A DNA stretch of 64,000 nucleotides from FEN-299 sp963727765 (GTDB taxonomy: Bacteria; Acidobacteriota; Vicinamibacteria; Vicinamibacterales; Fen-181), in NCBI GenBank assembly GCA_963727765.1, contig CAVSGZ010000004.1, positions 237,179 through 301,178 of the forward strand, written 5' to 3'. Below are positions 8,329-16,165 of this stretch, in pieces. The first letter of the stretch is position 1; each line of letters opens with the position of its first letter. The notes beneath the pieces were generated by a model that had not been told where the DNA came from, made no database searches, and was given only the letters and a program-made list of their open reading frames with translations. The translations under genes were made by a program, and so were the position numbers.

Positions 8329-9252
8329 TTACGCGCCGGCCGGGACGATGGTCGGCACAGGCCCCGTCTTCCACAGACGCCCGGCCATGTCGCGCCCGAA
8401 GAACCGCGCGGCATCCTTCGCCAGGTCGATGAGCACGTCGAGCTTGATGTCGGGCCGCAGATCCATCCGCTGCAGCATGTGCACGAGGTCCTCGGTGCAC
8501 ACGTTGCCGCCGGTGACGGCTGTGAACGGGCAGCCGCCGAGGCCCGCGAAGGCCGACTCGAACGAGACGACGCCGGCGCGCAGCGCGGCGTAGGCGTTGG
8601 CGAGGCCAAAGCCGTAGGTGTCGTGCAGGTGGCACGCGCACTGGATGTTCGGGTCGAACTCGCGGACCGCGGTGAACAGCCGCTCCACCTGCGCCGGGTT
8701 CGCGTGGCCCGCCGTATCGGCGAGGCTGATGGTCGGCATCCCCGCGTCAACGAACCGCTTCACGATCTCGAGGACGCGCACCTCGGGCACTGCGCCCTCG
8801 AAGCCGCACCCGAAGGCCGACTGCACCGAGACCTGCACGGTGGCGCCGGCGTCGCGCGCCGCCTTCGCCATGGCGATGATCCGGTCGGCCGCCTCGGCCG
8901 TGCTCATGCCGGTGTTCTTGCGGCTGTGGGTGTCGGAGGCCGACACGCCCATGCACAGGAACCGGGCGCCGCACGTGAAGGCGCGCTCCATCCCCTTCTC
9001 GTTGAGCACGAGGCCGGAGAGCCGCGTGCGCGCGGGTGTGCGGCCCGGCTCCGCGTAATGCGCGAACAGCGCGTCGGTGTCCGCCATCTGCGGCACCTTC
9101 TGCTGGTGCACGAACGACCCGACCTGGATGACGTCAACGCCGGACCGGATGAGGGCGTCGATCCAGGCGATCTTCTGCTCGGTCGGGACCGTGGTCTTCT
9201 CGATCTGGAGCCCGTCGCGGGGCCCCACCTCATGAATGATGATGTCGGCCAT
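8329..9252 (-). CDS. Hydroxymethylglutaryl-CoA lyase family protein
   Basis: A TIM-barrel lyase of 307 residues that cleaves a 3-hydroxyacyl-CoA to acetyl-CoA plus a keto acid. All HMG-CoA lyase landmarks are present: EVGPRDGLQ (catalytic Arg12-Asp13), metal ligands HLHDTYGFGLAN (His198, His200), and GLGGCPF with Cys231 in the GNVCTEDLVHML context. I used the ATG at 9252; a TTG six bases earlier is possible. Because it sits with a CoA transferase and an isopropylmalate dehydratase-type hydro-lyase, the real substrate could be citramalyl-CoA rather than HMG-CoA. Confidence 0.88.
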   Translation of the reverse strand: MADIIIHEVGPRDGLQIEKTTVPTEQKIAWIDALIRSGVDVIQVGSFVHQQKVPQMADTDALFAHYAEPGRTPARTRLSGLVLNEKGMERAFTCGARFLCMGVSASDTHSRKNTGMSTAEAADRIIAMAKAARDAGATVQVSVQSAFGCGFEGAVPEVRVLEIVKRFVDAGMPTISLADTAGHANPAQVERLFTAVREFDPNIQCACHLHDTYGFGLANAYAALRAGVVSFESAFAGLGGCPFTAVTGGNVCTEDLVHMLQRMDLRPDIKLDVLIDLAKDAARFFGRDMAGRLWKTGPVPTIVPAGA

Positions 9253-9261
9253 GATCAATCC

Positions 9262-9293
9262 GGGCGGGGCGCGGCGGCGCCGCGGTCCCGCCC
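9262..9293 (-). terminator. Hairpin between leuD and the lyase gene
   Basis: GGGCGGG (9262-9268) pairs with CCCGCCC (9287-9293), with an inner GCGGC/GCCGC stem. There is no T-run on the minus strand, so it may be an intra-operon attenuator or processing hairpin rather than a full stop. Confidence 0.3.
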
Positions 9294-9302
9294 CTCCCTG
9301 GT

Positions 9303-9803
9303 CTACGCGCCCGCGTGGTGTTCGAGCAGGCGCTTGCGGGTGTAGGCGATGAGGCCGCCGGCGTCGATGATGTCCTGCCGGGCCTTGGGCAGCGGCACCA
9401 CCTTGAACCGCTTGCCCGTCGTCTTGTTGACGACCGCGGTCGGGGTGAGCTCGAGCTCGTCGCCCTCGGAGGCCGCGATGTCGGGGCAGATGATCGTGCG
9501 CAGGCCCAGGTTGGCCGAGTTCTGCAGGAAGATGCGCGCGAATCCCTTGGCGACGATCGTCAGCTCGTGGCCCTTGAGCGTCGACGCCGCCTGCTCGCGC
9601 GAGGAGCCGCAGCCGAAGTTGTTGGCCGCGACGATGACGCTGCCCGGGGGCACCTGCCTGGCCTTGAGCTTGTTGTTGAAGTCGGTGTAGTCGGCGAAGG
9701 CGAACTGCGGCGTCTCGGTCGGCAGCACCGTCGCCATGAACCGGCCGGGATAGATCGCGTCGGTCGAGATGTCGTCGCCGAGCGTGAATACCACTTGCGG
9801 CAT
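9303..9803 (-). CDS. leuD: 3-isopropylmalate dehydratase / homoaconitase-type small subunit
   Basis: The small swivel subunit of an aconitase-like hydro-lyase, 166 residues, the short archaeal-type form. It begins TLGDDISTDAIYPGRFM and carries the conserved NNFGCGSSREQA loop that contacts substrate. It lies 16 bases downstream of leuC and must act as its partner. The two are probably an isomerase/dehydratase for isopropylmalate or a related C5-C6 hydroxy acid; no other leucine-pathway gene is in the window. Confidence 0.88.
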   Translation of the reverse strand: MPQVVFTLGDDISTDAIYPGRFMATVLPTETPQFAFADYTDFNNKLKARQVPPGSVIVAANNFGCGSSREQAASTLKGHELTIVAKGFARIFLQNSANLGLRTIICPDIAASEGDELELTPTAVVNKTTGKRFKVVPLPKARQDIIDAGGLIAYTRKRLLEHHAGA

Positions 9804-9819
9804 GTGTGCTCCTCCAGTT

Positions 9820-11100
9820 CTATCTCGGGTCCGTGATGGCGCCGGCGATCGCGCTCGCGGCCGCCACGGCGGGCGAGCAGAGGTAGACCTCCGACTTCGG
9901 GTTGCCCATCCGCCCCTTGAAATTCCTGTTTGTCGTCGACAGCGCGACCTCGTTGTCGCCGAGCGCGCCCTCGTGCACGCCGAGGCAGCAGCCGCAGCCC
10001 GGGTTCATGATGACCGCGCCGGCGTCGACGAGGTCGGCGAGGAAGCCCTGCTTGAGCGCCTGCCGGTAGATCCGCCACGAAGCGGGGAAGATGAGCATGC
10101 GCACGCCCCTGGCGACGCGCTTGCCGCGCAGGATCTTCGCCGCGACCTCGAGGTCGTCGAGCCGGCCGTTGGTGCAGGAGCCGATGACGATCTGGTGCAC
10201 CTTCGTGCCCGCGACCGCGTCCACGCCCTTCACGTTGTCGACCGTGTGCGGGCAGGCGATCTGCGGCGCGAGGGACGTCGCGTCGATCTCGACGACGCGG
10301 ACGTACTCGGCGTCGTGGTCGGGCGCGACCATGTCGAGCGGACCGGTGACGCCGGCCTCATCGCGCAGGTAGCGCTCGGTCTCGGCGTCGGCCGGCACCA
10401 TGCCGGAGGTGGCTCCCGCCTCGACGCTCATGTTGCAGAGCGTGAGCCGGCCCGAGATCGGCATCGCCTGAACGGCGCTGCCGTGGAACTCGATCACCTT
10501 GAAGTTGGCCCCCTCGGCCGAGAGGGCGCCGACGAGGTGGAGGATGAGGTCCTTGGGCAGCACGTGCCGGGGCAGCACGCCCTTGACGACGACCTTGATG
10601 GTGGCCGGGACCTCGACGTTGAAGATGCAGCCGAGCGTCCAGACGCCGGCCATCTCGGTGGCGCCGATGCCGAACGCGAACGCGCCGACCGCGCCGTGGC
10701 TGGTCGTGTGGCTGTCGGTGCCGACAATCACCTGGCCGGGCAGCGTGTAGCCGTGCTCGGGCAGGATCTGGTGGCAAATGCCGCCTTCGTCGCCGCGGAT
10801 GTCGTGAAACCGCGTGATGCCCTGGCTGGCGACGAACTCGCGGATCTTCTTCTGGTTGGTGGCGGTCTTGGAGCTCTCGGCCGGCACCCGGTGGTCGAGC
10901 ACGATCGCGATCTTCGACGGGTCCCAGACCTTCGGTTCGAGGCCGGTGTCCTTGAAGACCTCGAAGAACTGGTTCATCACCAGCGCTCCGTTCTCGTGCG
11001 ACATCGCCAGGTCGACAGTCGGCTCCACCACGTCGCCGACTGCGACCATCCGCTGCCCGGTGGCCCGGGCCAGGATCTTCTGGACGAGCGTCATGCCCAT
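9820..11100 (-). CDS. leuC: 3-isopropylmalate dehydratase / homoaconitase-type large subunit
   Basis: The large 4Fe-4S subunit, 426 residues. The cluster cysteines lie in VIGSCTNGR and NPGCGCCLGVH, and the active-site signature GTDSHTTSHGAVGAFAFGIGATEMA is intact. I chose the ATG at 11100 (MGMTLVQKIL) because it starts the family N-terminus and a GGGAGAA stretch lies upstream; a longer reading to 11304 has no family match. It is the first gene of a minus-strand operon that runs through leuD, the lyase and the CoA transferase. Confidence 0.9.
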   Translation of the reverse strand: MGMTLVQKILARATGQRMVAVGDVVEPTVDLAMSHENGALVMNQFFEVFKDTGLEPKVWDPSKIAIVLDHRVPAESSKTATNQKKIREFVASQGITRFHDIRGDEGGICHQILPEHGYTLPGQVIVGTDSHTTSHGAVGAFAFGIGATEMAGVWTLGCIFNVEVPATIKVVVKGVLPRHVLPKDLILHLVGALSAEGANFKVIEFHGSAVQAMPISGRLTLCNMSVEAGATSGMVPADAETERYLRDEAGVTGPLDMVAPDHDAEYVRVVEIDATSLAPQIACPHTVDNVKGVDAVAGTKVHQIVIGSCTNGRLDDLEVAAKILRGKRVARGVRMLIFPASWRIYRQALKQGFLADLVDAGAVIMNPGCGCCLGVHEGALGDNEVALSTTNRNFKGRMGNPKSEVYLCSPAVAAASAIAGAITDPR

Positions 11101-11330
11101 CGCCTGTTCTCCCTTCACGATGAGATTGCGCGTGTGCTGCGCGGGTGAGTGTCGCTCCTTGCGGAGCGCACTACGGGGGGCTGCTCTCAAGAGCATATAC
11201 CGGAATCGCGGCAGGAGGAACCTGGCAGGCTCGGAGGCGCCAGTAGCCCGGCGGGTGGCGAGTGGAGTGGCCGGATTGGCCGAATTTTGTTCAGTCTTGG
11301 CCATGACAAGACAACGCTCAGATTATATAC
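11101..11330. other. Intergenic region between leuC and the second hsp20
   Basis: About 230 bases of divergent upstream sequence. An inverted pair GAGCGCACTAC / GTAGTGCGCTC-like segment near 11160-11180 borders a TGTCGCTCCTTGCGGAGCGCA hairpin. I see no gene in it. The leuC promoter must be here, but no clear -35/-10 pair stands out. Confidence 0.3.
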
Positions 11331-11359
11331 TTGACAGAGACTCATTAGGCTCGTATAGT
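11331..11359 (+). promoter_or_regulatory. Sigma-70-type promoter of the second hsp20
   Basis: TTGACA (11331-11336), a 17-base spacer, then TATAGT (11354-11359). This is the best consensus promoter in the window. Transcription would start about 19 bases before the AAGGAGG ribosome site. I see no CIRCE element. Confidence 0.78.
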
Positions 11360-11384
11360 GGTCCTATTCCAAGGAGGGAAAGTC

Positions 11385-11838
11385 ATGGCGATTGTTCGAT
11401 GGGACCCGTTTCGTGAGGTGGCGGACATGCAGGACCGGATGGGACGCCTGCTCGGCGAGTTCTACGGCCGTTCCGGGGCCGACGACCTGATGCGCCGGGG
11501 CGCGTGGATTCCGCCGGTCGACATCTACGAGGGTGGCAACCACGAGCTCGTGATCAAGGCCGAGCTGCCCGACATGAAGCGCGAGGACATCCAGCTCACC
11601 GTAGAGAGCCAGACGCTCACCATCAGCGGCGAGAAGAAGATGGACTCGGAGGTGCGCAACGAGAGCTGCCACCGCATCGAGCGGCAGTACCGGCAGCTTC
11701 ACGCGGTCGTTCTCGCTGCCCCCGACGGTGGACACCGCCAAGGTGAATGCCGAGTACAAGTCGGGCGTGCTGACGGTGCGGCTCCCGCTGCGCGAGGAAG
11801 CCAAGCCGAAGCAGATCCAGGTCAAGGTCAACGACTGA
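11385..11838 (+). CDS. Small heat-shock protein Hsp20 with an apparent +1 frameshift
   Basis: A classical Hsp20 chaperone. It starts at ATG 11385 with a strong AAGGAGG site; the alpha-crystallin domain runs from WIPPVDIYEGGNHELVIKAELP. Frame 1 is normal to HRIERQY (about 11690) and the family sequence then continues in the next frame (GSFTRSFSLPPTVDTAKVNA to KQIQVKVND, stop 11836-11838). Removing one C at 11690-11691 restores a 150-residue protein with the usual C-terminal GVLTVRLP. The gene is otherwise intact, so an assembly insertion is more likely than a real pseudogene. Read without correction, frame 1 runs on into the omega subunit gene. Confidence 0.85.
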
Positions 11839-11967
11839 CGGCTGGCGGCTTGAGGCTTACGGCCTGCGGCTTGCGGCCGCGTCGCGCGCGATGCGGCCGC
11901 ACCACCGCAACCCGACGCCAGGCCGGAAGGCGTATGCCGCGAGTCGCGAGCCGGACTCTGTTTTCTC

Positions 11968-11997
11968 TTGCACGTCCCGTTCCATTGCAAGTACCCT
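11968..11997 (+). promoter_or_regulatory. Possible promoter of rpoZ
   Basis: TTGCAC (11968-11973), 18 bases, TACCCT (11992-11997). The element also contains an inverted repeat CTTGCA / TGCAAG (11967-11972 and 11986-11991). The expected start of transcription falls at or next to the GTG at 12006, so the message could be leaderless. Confidence 0.3.
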
Positions 11998-12005
11998 GCA
12001 GAGTT

Positions 12006-12305
12006 GTGGTAGACGAGAATCTCACTCCAGACATTCCGCTCGAGAGCACCGAGGCGCCGGCCGAGCCGTTCGCCCACGTGGCCCCTCCCGAGAGCCGTTT
12101 CCTCTTTGTCGACGTCGCTGCGCTGCGCGCCAAGCAGTTGCGGCGCGGCGCCCGCCCGCGGCTGGCCGGCATGGCCGAAGGGGTGGAGCGGACCGCCGAC
12201 ATGCCGCGCAAGCCCGAGCGCGTCGCGATGGAGGAAGTCAAGCAGGGGCTGGTCCCCTTCGACATCCCCGACGCGCACGCTGAACCTCCTGGAGACGATC
12301 GGTGA
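12006..12305 (+). CDS. rpoZ: DNA-directed RNA polymerase omega subunit
   Basis: A small RNA polymerase assembly subunit, 99 residues. The core motif is FLFVDVAALRAKQLRRGARPRL, then RKPERVAMEEVKQGLVPF, which matches omega (FxxVxxxAxRARQL... KPxxIAxEEixxG). The start is uncertain: GTG 12006 gives an acidic N-terminal tail (VVDENLTPDIP) and lies after a possible promoter; ATG 11934 would add 24 residues without family match. It shares a frame with the frameshifted hsp20 upstream, so it is easily mis-annotated as part of a fusion. Its stop overlaps the next gene (GTGA). Confidence 0.72.
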   Translation: MVDENLTPDIPLESTEAPAEPFAHVAPPESRFLFVDVAALRAKQLRRGARPRLAGMAEGVERTADMPRKPERVAMEEVKQGLVPFDIPDAHAEPPGDDR

Positions 12306-12553
12306 CGCTGACCGAACTCTGGCACCTTCTCTACGGGACCATTGTCGGCCTCGGCGGGATCACCGTGTTCCTGCTGGTGCTGATGATCGGGCTGTGCCTG
12401 GTCCTGGACTTGACCAAGTTCAGGCGGACCCGGGGTTCGAGAACGGTGAAGAGCCTGGACGAGACGGTCGGCGACCCGGTCGTCTACCTGCCGCCCGACG
12501 CGCCGCGCGGCCCATCGGACCAGCTGGCCGGCTCGACGCGCATCGCCTCCTGA
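12302..12553 (+). CDS. Small single-pass membrane protein, function unknown
   Basis: An 83-residue protein starting at GTG 12302, overlapping the rpoZ stop by four bases, with GGAGA upstream. One long hydrophobic segment (residues about 13-37: IVGLGGITVFLLVLMIGLCLVLDL) is followed by a basic patch and a polar tail. I do not recognise a family. Coupling to rpoZ suggests cotranscription only, not a shared job. Confidence 0.6.
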   Translation: MTLTELWHLLYGTIVGLGGITVFLLVLMIGLCLVLDLTKFRRTRGSRTVKSLDETVGDPVVYLPPDAPRGPSDQLAGSTRIAS

Positions 12554-12619
12554 AACCTTCCCGGTCTTCCCCACGTAGGATCCGGTAGCGGGCCACGCGG
12601 CCCGGCCTGGAGGCTACGC

Positions 12620-12955
12620 ATGTTCGGGATGCTGCTGCTTGGCGGGTTCTTGCTGACGGCCTTCTTCGTGCTGGCCGTCCTCGGTCTGGTCGCCGTCCTC
12701 GTGAAGGGCGTACTGATGCTCGTCCTCCTGCCCTTCAGGCTGCTCTTCGGTCTCGCGCTGTTTCCCTTTCGGCTGGCCCGCGGCCTGCTCGGGCTGATCC
12801 TGCTGCCGGTCATCCTGGTGTTCGGCGGGCTGATCGCCCTGGTCGCGCTGCTGGGCGGGCTCTTCACGCTGACCCTGCCGCTGCTACCGCTGGCGGCCCT
12901 CGTCCTGATCGTCTGGCTCCTCGGCCGCTCCCACCGGCGGCCGGCTGCGGTCTGA
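12620..12955 (+). CDS. Very hydrophobic small membrane protein, function unknown
   Basis: A 111-residue protein, almost wholly hydrophobic, with about four membrane segments and a basic C-terminus (GRSHRRPAAV). GGAGG sits nine bases before the ATG, which supports translation. The last 72 bases overlap gatA tail to tail on the opposite strand. I do not recognise a family. The Leu/Phe/Val-rich composition could also arise from low complexity, but the ribosome site and the spacing to the previous gene support it as real. Confidence 0.6.
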   Translation: MFGMLLLGGFLLTAFFVLAVLGLVAVLVKGVLMLVLLPFRLLFGLALFPFRLARGLLGLILLPVILVFGGLIALVALLGGLFTLTLPLLPLAALVLIVWLLGRSHRRPAAV

Positions 12956-14407
12956 CGGCGGCATCGCCTTCCACCAATTCGTTTCCCGCTCGAACGCGTC
13001 CGCCGCTCGGAGCAGCGTGGCCTCGTCGAAGCTCCGGCCGATGAGCTGAAATCCGACCGGCAGCTCCTCGTGGGTGAACCCGCACGGAACCGACAGGGCC
13101 GGGAGCCCGGCCAGCGGCGCGCCCACCGTGAAGACGTCGGCCAGGTACATCTGCAGCGGGTCGTCGAGCCGTTCCCCCAGCTTGAACGCCGGGCCCGGCG
13201 TCGTGGGCATCGCCACGACGTCGACGCGGCGAAAAGCCTCGTCGAAGTCGGCGCGGATGAGCGTGCGCCCCTGCTGCGCGCGCAGGTAGTAGGCGTCGTA
13301 GTAGCCGGCGCTGAGGGCGTAGGTGCCGAGCATGATCCGGCGCTTGACCTCGGCGCCGAACCCCTCCTCCCGCGTGCGGTCGTACATCGCGCCGAGCGTG
13401 TCGGCGTCGGCGCGAGCCCCGTAGCGCACGCCGTCGTAGCGCGCGAGATTCGCGCTCGCCTCGGCGGTGGCGACGAGGTAGTAGACGGGGATGCCGTAGC
13501 GCGAGTGGGGGAGTTCGATGTCGGAGACGACAGCGCCCCGTCCCCGGAGCGCGTCGAGGGCCTCGAGGAACGCGCGCCGCACGCCGACGTCCACGCCGGC
13601 GTCGAGGACAGCCATCGGGCAGCCGATGCGGAGGCCGCGAATGTCGCCGGTGAGCGCGTCCTCGTAACGCGGCACCTCGACGCCGGCGCAGGTCGCATCG
13701 GCCGGATCGGCGCCAGCCAGGACGTCGAGCAGCATCGCCGCGTCGAACGCCGTCCGCGCCAGGGGTCCCACCTGGTCGAGCGAGGACGCGAACGCGATCA
13801 GCCCGTAGCGGGAGACGCGGCCGTAGGTCGGCTTCAGGCCGAGCACGCCGCACAAGGCGGCCGGCTGGCGGATCGAACCGCCGGTGTCCGAGCCGAGCGC
13901 GGCGGGCGCGAGACGGGCGGCGACGGCCACGGCCGACCCTCCGCTCGACCCGCCGGGCGTCCGATCCGGTGACCACGGGTTGCGCGAGGGGCCGAAGGCC
14001 GAGTGCTCGGTGGACGATCCCATGCCGAACTCGTCGCAGTTGGTCTTGCCGATAACGACCGCGCCGGCTGCCGACAGGCGGGCGACGACAGTGGCGTCGT
14101 AGGGCGGGACGAACCGGCCGAGCATTCGCAATCCGGCCGTGGTCCGGAGGCCCGACGTGCAGAGGTTGTCCTTGACGGCGATCGGCACACCGGCAAGCGG
14201 GAGCGGCCGGCCGCCGGCCACCTGCCGGTCGATCTCGGCCGTGCGAGCCAGCGCGCGCTCGGGCTCGACGGTGATGAAGGCGCGCAGCGCGGGGTCGAGA
14301 CGTTCGATCCGCGAGAGGAACGCGCCGCACACGTCGACCGCCGACACCTCGCCCCGCGCGACGAGGTCGCGGATCTCGCGGCAGGTCATCGCGGTGAGGT
14401 CAGGCAT
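12884..14407 (-). CDS. gatA: Aspartyl/glutamyl-tRNA amidotransferase subunit A
   Basis: An amidase subunit of 507 residues that frees ammonia from glutamine to convert Glu-tRNA(Gln) or Asp-tRNA(Asn). The Ser-cisSer-Lys triad is complete: Lys79 (PIAVKDNLCT), Ser154 (PGGSSGGSA) and Ser178 (GSDTGGSIRQPA). The normal family ends near FERETNWWKAMPP; about 20 extra polar residues follow and create the overlap with the gene at 12620. The start at 14407 overlaps the end of gatC by eight bases. gatB is not in the window. Confidence 0.95.
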   Translation of the reverse strand: MPDLTAMTCREIRDLVARGEVSAVDVCGAFLSRIERLDPALRAFITVEPERALARTAEIDRQVAGGRPLPLAGVPIAVKDNLCTSGLRTTAGLRMLGRFVPPYDATVVARLSAAGAVVIGKTNCDEFGMGSSTEHSAFGPSRNPWSPDRTPGGSSGGSAVAVAARLAPAALGSDTGGSIRQPAALCGVLGLKPTYGRVSRYGLIAFASSLDQVGPLARTAFDAAMLLDVLAGADPADATCAGVEVPRYEDALTGDIRGLRIGCPMAVLDAGVDVGVRRAFLEALDALRGRGAVVSDIELPHSRYGIPVYYLVATAEASANLARYDGVRYGARADADTLGAMYDRTREEGFGAEVKRRIMLGTYALSAGYYDAYYLRAQQGRTLIRADFDEAFRRVDVVAMPTTPGPAFKLGERLDDPLQMYLADVFTVGAPLAGLPALSVPCGFTHEELPVGFQLIGRSFDEATLLRAADAFERETNWWKAMPPSDRSRPPVGAAEEPDDQDEGRQR

Positions 14408-14699
14408 CGCCGAGCACCCGGGGCACGCGGAAGAGGCCCGAGGCCGTGTCGGGCGCGTTCGAGAGGGCGGCGTCGCGCCCAATCGACGGCCGCGGCACGT
14501 CGGGCCGCTCCGGCAGAAGGCCGGCGGCCGTCGAGCAGGTGGGCGGCACGTTGCCGAGATCGAGTTCGGCGATCTGGCGGGCGTAGTCGAGGATCCGCGT
14601 CAACTGGCGCGCGTAGAGCGACGTCTCCTCCTCGGTCAGGGCCAGGTGCGCGAGCGCCGCGATTCGCTCAACGTCCTCCACGGTCAGGTCGCGGGGCAT
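14400..14699 (-). CDS. gatC: Aspartyl/glutamyl-tRNA amidotransferase subunit C
   Basis: A 99-residue GatC, the small belt that holds GatA to GatB. The family pattern is clear: LTVEDVERIAALAHLALTEEE, a Tyr/Leu heptad region, RILDYARQIAELD, then VPPTCSTAAGLLPERPDVPRPS and the ALSNAPDTASGLFRVPRVL tail. The ATG at 14699 lies four bases after a TAGCAT hexamer with no Shine-Dalgarno, so the transcript may be leaderless. It is divergent from the MEMO1-family gene, only 46 bases away. Confidence 0.94.
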   Translation of the reverse strand: MPRDLTVEDVERIAALAHLALTEEETSLYARQLTRILDYARQIAELDLGNVPPTCSTAAGLLPERPDVPRPSIGRDAALSNAPDTASGLFRVPRVLGDA

Positions 14700-14703
14700 G
14701 AGC

Positions 14704-14709
14704 GATGCT
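14704..14709 (-). promoter_or_regulatory. -10-like TAGCAT directly before gatC
   Basis: TAGCAT on the minus strand ends four bases before the gatC ATG; no ribosome site is present. Consistent with a leaderless transcript. No good -35 is visible. Confidence 0.35.
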
Positions 14710-14729
14710 ACCACGGGCGGCATCGGTGC

Positions 14730-14735
14730 TAGGAT
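14730..14735 (+). promoter_or_regulatory. -10-like TAGGAT directly before the MEMO1-family gene
   Basis: TAGGAT ends ten bases before the ATG at 14746. With the opposing TAGCAT for gatC this makes a compact divergent promoter in a 46-base gap. Confidence 0.35.
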
Positions 14736-14745
14736 GCTTCGTACC

Positions 14746-15573
14746 ATGTCCCTCCAGCCTGTGCGGCACGCCGCCGTCGCCGGATCCTGGTACCCGGCAG
14801 ACCCCGCGGAACTGGCGACCGAAGTCGATCGGTACCTGTCGGAGGTGCCCGACGGGCCTTCGCCCGACAGCGTCGTGGGGCTGGTCGCCCCGCACGCGGG
14901 GATGATGTACTCGGGGCCCGTGGCGGCCTGGTCGTACCGCGCCGTCCAGGGCAGCGCCTACGAGGTGGTGGTGCTAGTCGGGCCCTCGCACCGCTCGGCA
15001 TTCTCGGGCGTCGCGCTGTACCCGCGGGGGGCGTTCGAGACGCCGCTGGGCCCGATCGAGGTGGCCGAGGACATCGCGGCGTCGCTTGGCGACGCGACGC
15101 CGATCATCAGCGAGAACCTCACGCTGCACGGGCCCGAGCACTCGCTCGAGATGCAGCTGCCGTTCCTGAAGCGCGTCCTGCCGTCGACGCCCATCGTGCC
15201 GATGATCATGGGCTACCAGTCGGAGTCCACCATCCGGTCGCTGGGCGACGCGCTGGCGTTCGTGCTGGCGGGCCGCCGCGCGCTGCTCGTCGCGAGCAGC
15301 GACCTGTCGCACTATCTCGACGCGCGCATCGCGTCGGTGGTCGACCGCGATGTCCTCGACTGCGTGGCGCGGTTCGATCCCGACGGGCTGATGGCGCTGC
15401 TGCGCGAGAAGCCCGACCACGCGTGCGGCGGCGGGCCGATCATGTCGGTCATGCTGGCGTCGCGCGCGCTGGGCGCGCGAGGCGGCCGCGTGCTGCGGTA
15501 CGCCGATTCGGGCGACGTCTCGGGCGACAAGAAGGCCGTCGTCGGCTACATGGCGGCGGCGTTCGTCATGTGA
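14746..15573 (+). CDS. amrB: AmmeMemoRadiSam system protein B (MEMO1 family)
   Basis: A 275-residue MEMO1-type protein, structurally related to class III extradiol dioxygenases. It starts RHAAVAGSWYPADPAEL and keeps the metal-site region VAPHAGMMYSGPVAAWSY (His), LVGPSHRS (His), GPEHSLEMQLPFL and SSDLSHY. It is one part of the AmmeMemoRadiSam trio; the AMMECR1 partner follows 28 bases later, but the radical SAM partner AmrS is not in the window. The function of the trio is unknown. ATG 14734 is an alternative start, four codons upstream. Confidence 0.92.
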   Translation: MSLQPVRHAAVAGSWYPADPAELATEVDRYLSEVPDGPSPDSVVGLVAPHAGMMYSGPVAAWSYRAVQGSAYEVVVLVGPSHRSAFSGVALYPRGAFETPLGPIEVAEDIAASLGDATPIISENLTLHGPEHSLEMQLPFLKRVLPSTPIVPMIMGYQSESTIRSLGDALAFVLAGRRALLVASSDLSHYLDARIASVVDRDVLDCVARFDPDGLMALLREKPDHACGGGPIMSVMLASRALGARGGRVLRYADSGDVSGDKKAVVGYMAAAFVM

Positions 15574-15601
15574 GTCCGGCTCCAGTTCGCGGGAGGCGTC
15601 C

Positions 15602-16165
15602 ATGCTCACCCCGGGCGAGCGCACCGCGTTGCTGCGGTTCGCCCGCGACACCATCGTCGCTCACCTGACGGCCGCCCGGCCGCCGTCGCCGGTGCCGCTC
15701 GAAGACCCGCACGCCCATTCGGGCGCGTTCGTCACCCTGCACGTCGGCGGCGACCTGCGGGGATGTATCGGGTTTCCCGGGTCCGACCGGCCGCTCGACG
15801 AGGTCGTCGGCCAGTGCGCCATCGCCGCGGCCACCGAGGACCCGAGGTTCCCGCCGCTGACGGCCGCGGAGCTGCCGGACCTCGAACTCGAGATCTCCGT
15901 CCTCACCCCCATCCGCCCGGTGGCCGACTTGTCGGAGATCGAAGTCGGCCGGGATGGCCTTGTCGCCCAGGAGGGGTTTCGCAGAGGGCTGCTGCTCCCG
16001 CAGGTGGCGACCGAGCACCACTGGGATCGCGAGACGCTCCTGTCGCACACCTGTTTGAAGGCGGGACTCAGGCCTGACGCGTGGCGCAGCAGCGCGAAAA
16101 TCTCGCGGTTCCAGGCGGAGGTGTTCTCAGAGCAATCGGAACTGACGCAGGGGAGTCGGAACTGA
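15602..16165 (+). CDS. amrA: AmmeMemoRadiSam system protein A (AMMECR1 domain)
   Basis: A 187-residue AMMECR1-domain protein. The hallmark LRGCIGF is present, with PLTAAELPDLELEISVLTP and EIEVGRDGL...GLLLPQVATEHHWDRETLLSHTCLKAGL. The last ten codons (SEQSELTQGSRN) lie in a repeat patch: TCGGAACTGACGC, which ends this gene, recurs three more times downstream. The C-terminus may therefore have been rewritten by repeat insertion. It is in an operon with amrB. Confidence 0.92.
   Translation: MLTPGERTALLRFARDTIVAHLTAARPPSPVPLEDPHAHSGAFVTLHVGGDLRGCIGFPGSDRPLDEVVGQCAIAAATEDPRFPPLTAAELPDLELEISVLTPIRPVADLSEIEVGRDGLVAQEGFRRGLLLPQVATEHHWDRETLLSHTCLKAGLRPDAWRSSAKISRFQAEVFSEQSELTQGSRN

Noticed and set aside
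8309..8641. Small genes on either strand inside the HMG-CoA lyase gene.
   Set aside because: They are shadows of a strongly conserved enzyme; no ribosome site or family match.
11101..11384. CIRCE or other heat-shock operator before the second hsp20.
   Set aside because: No TTAGCACTC-N9-GAGTGCTAA-like pair is present; only a sigma-70 type promoter is seen.
11839..11933. Additional small gene between hsp20 and rpoZ.
   Set aside because: The stretch is a run of GGCTTGCGGC-like direct repeats with no start and ribosome-site combination.
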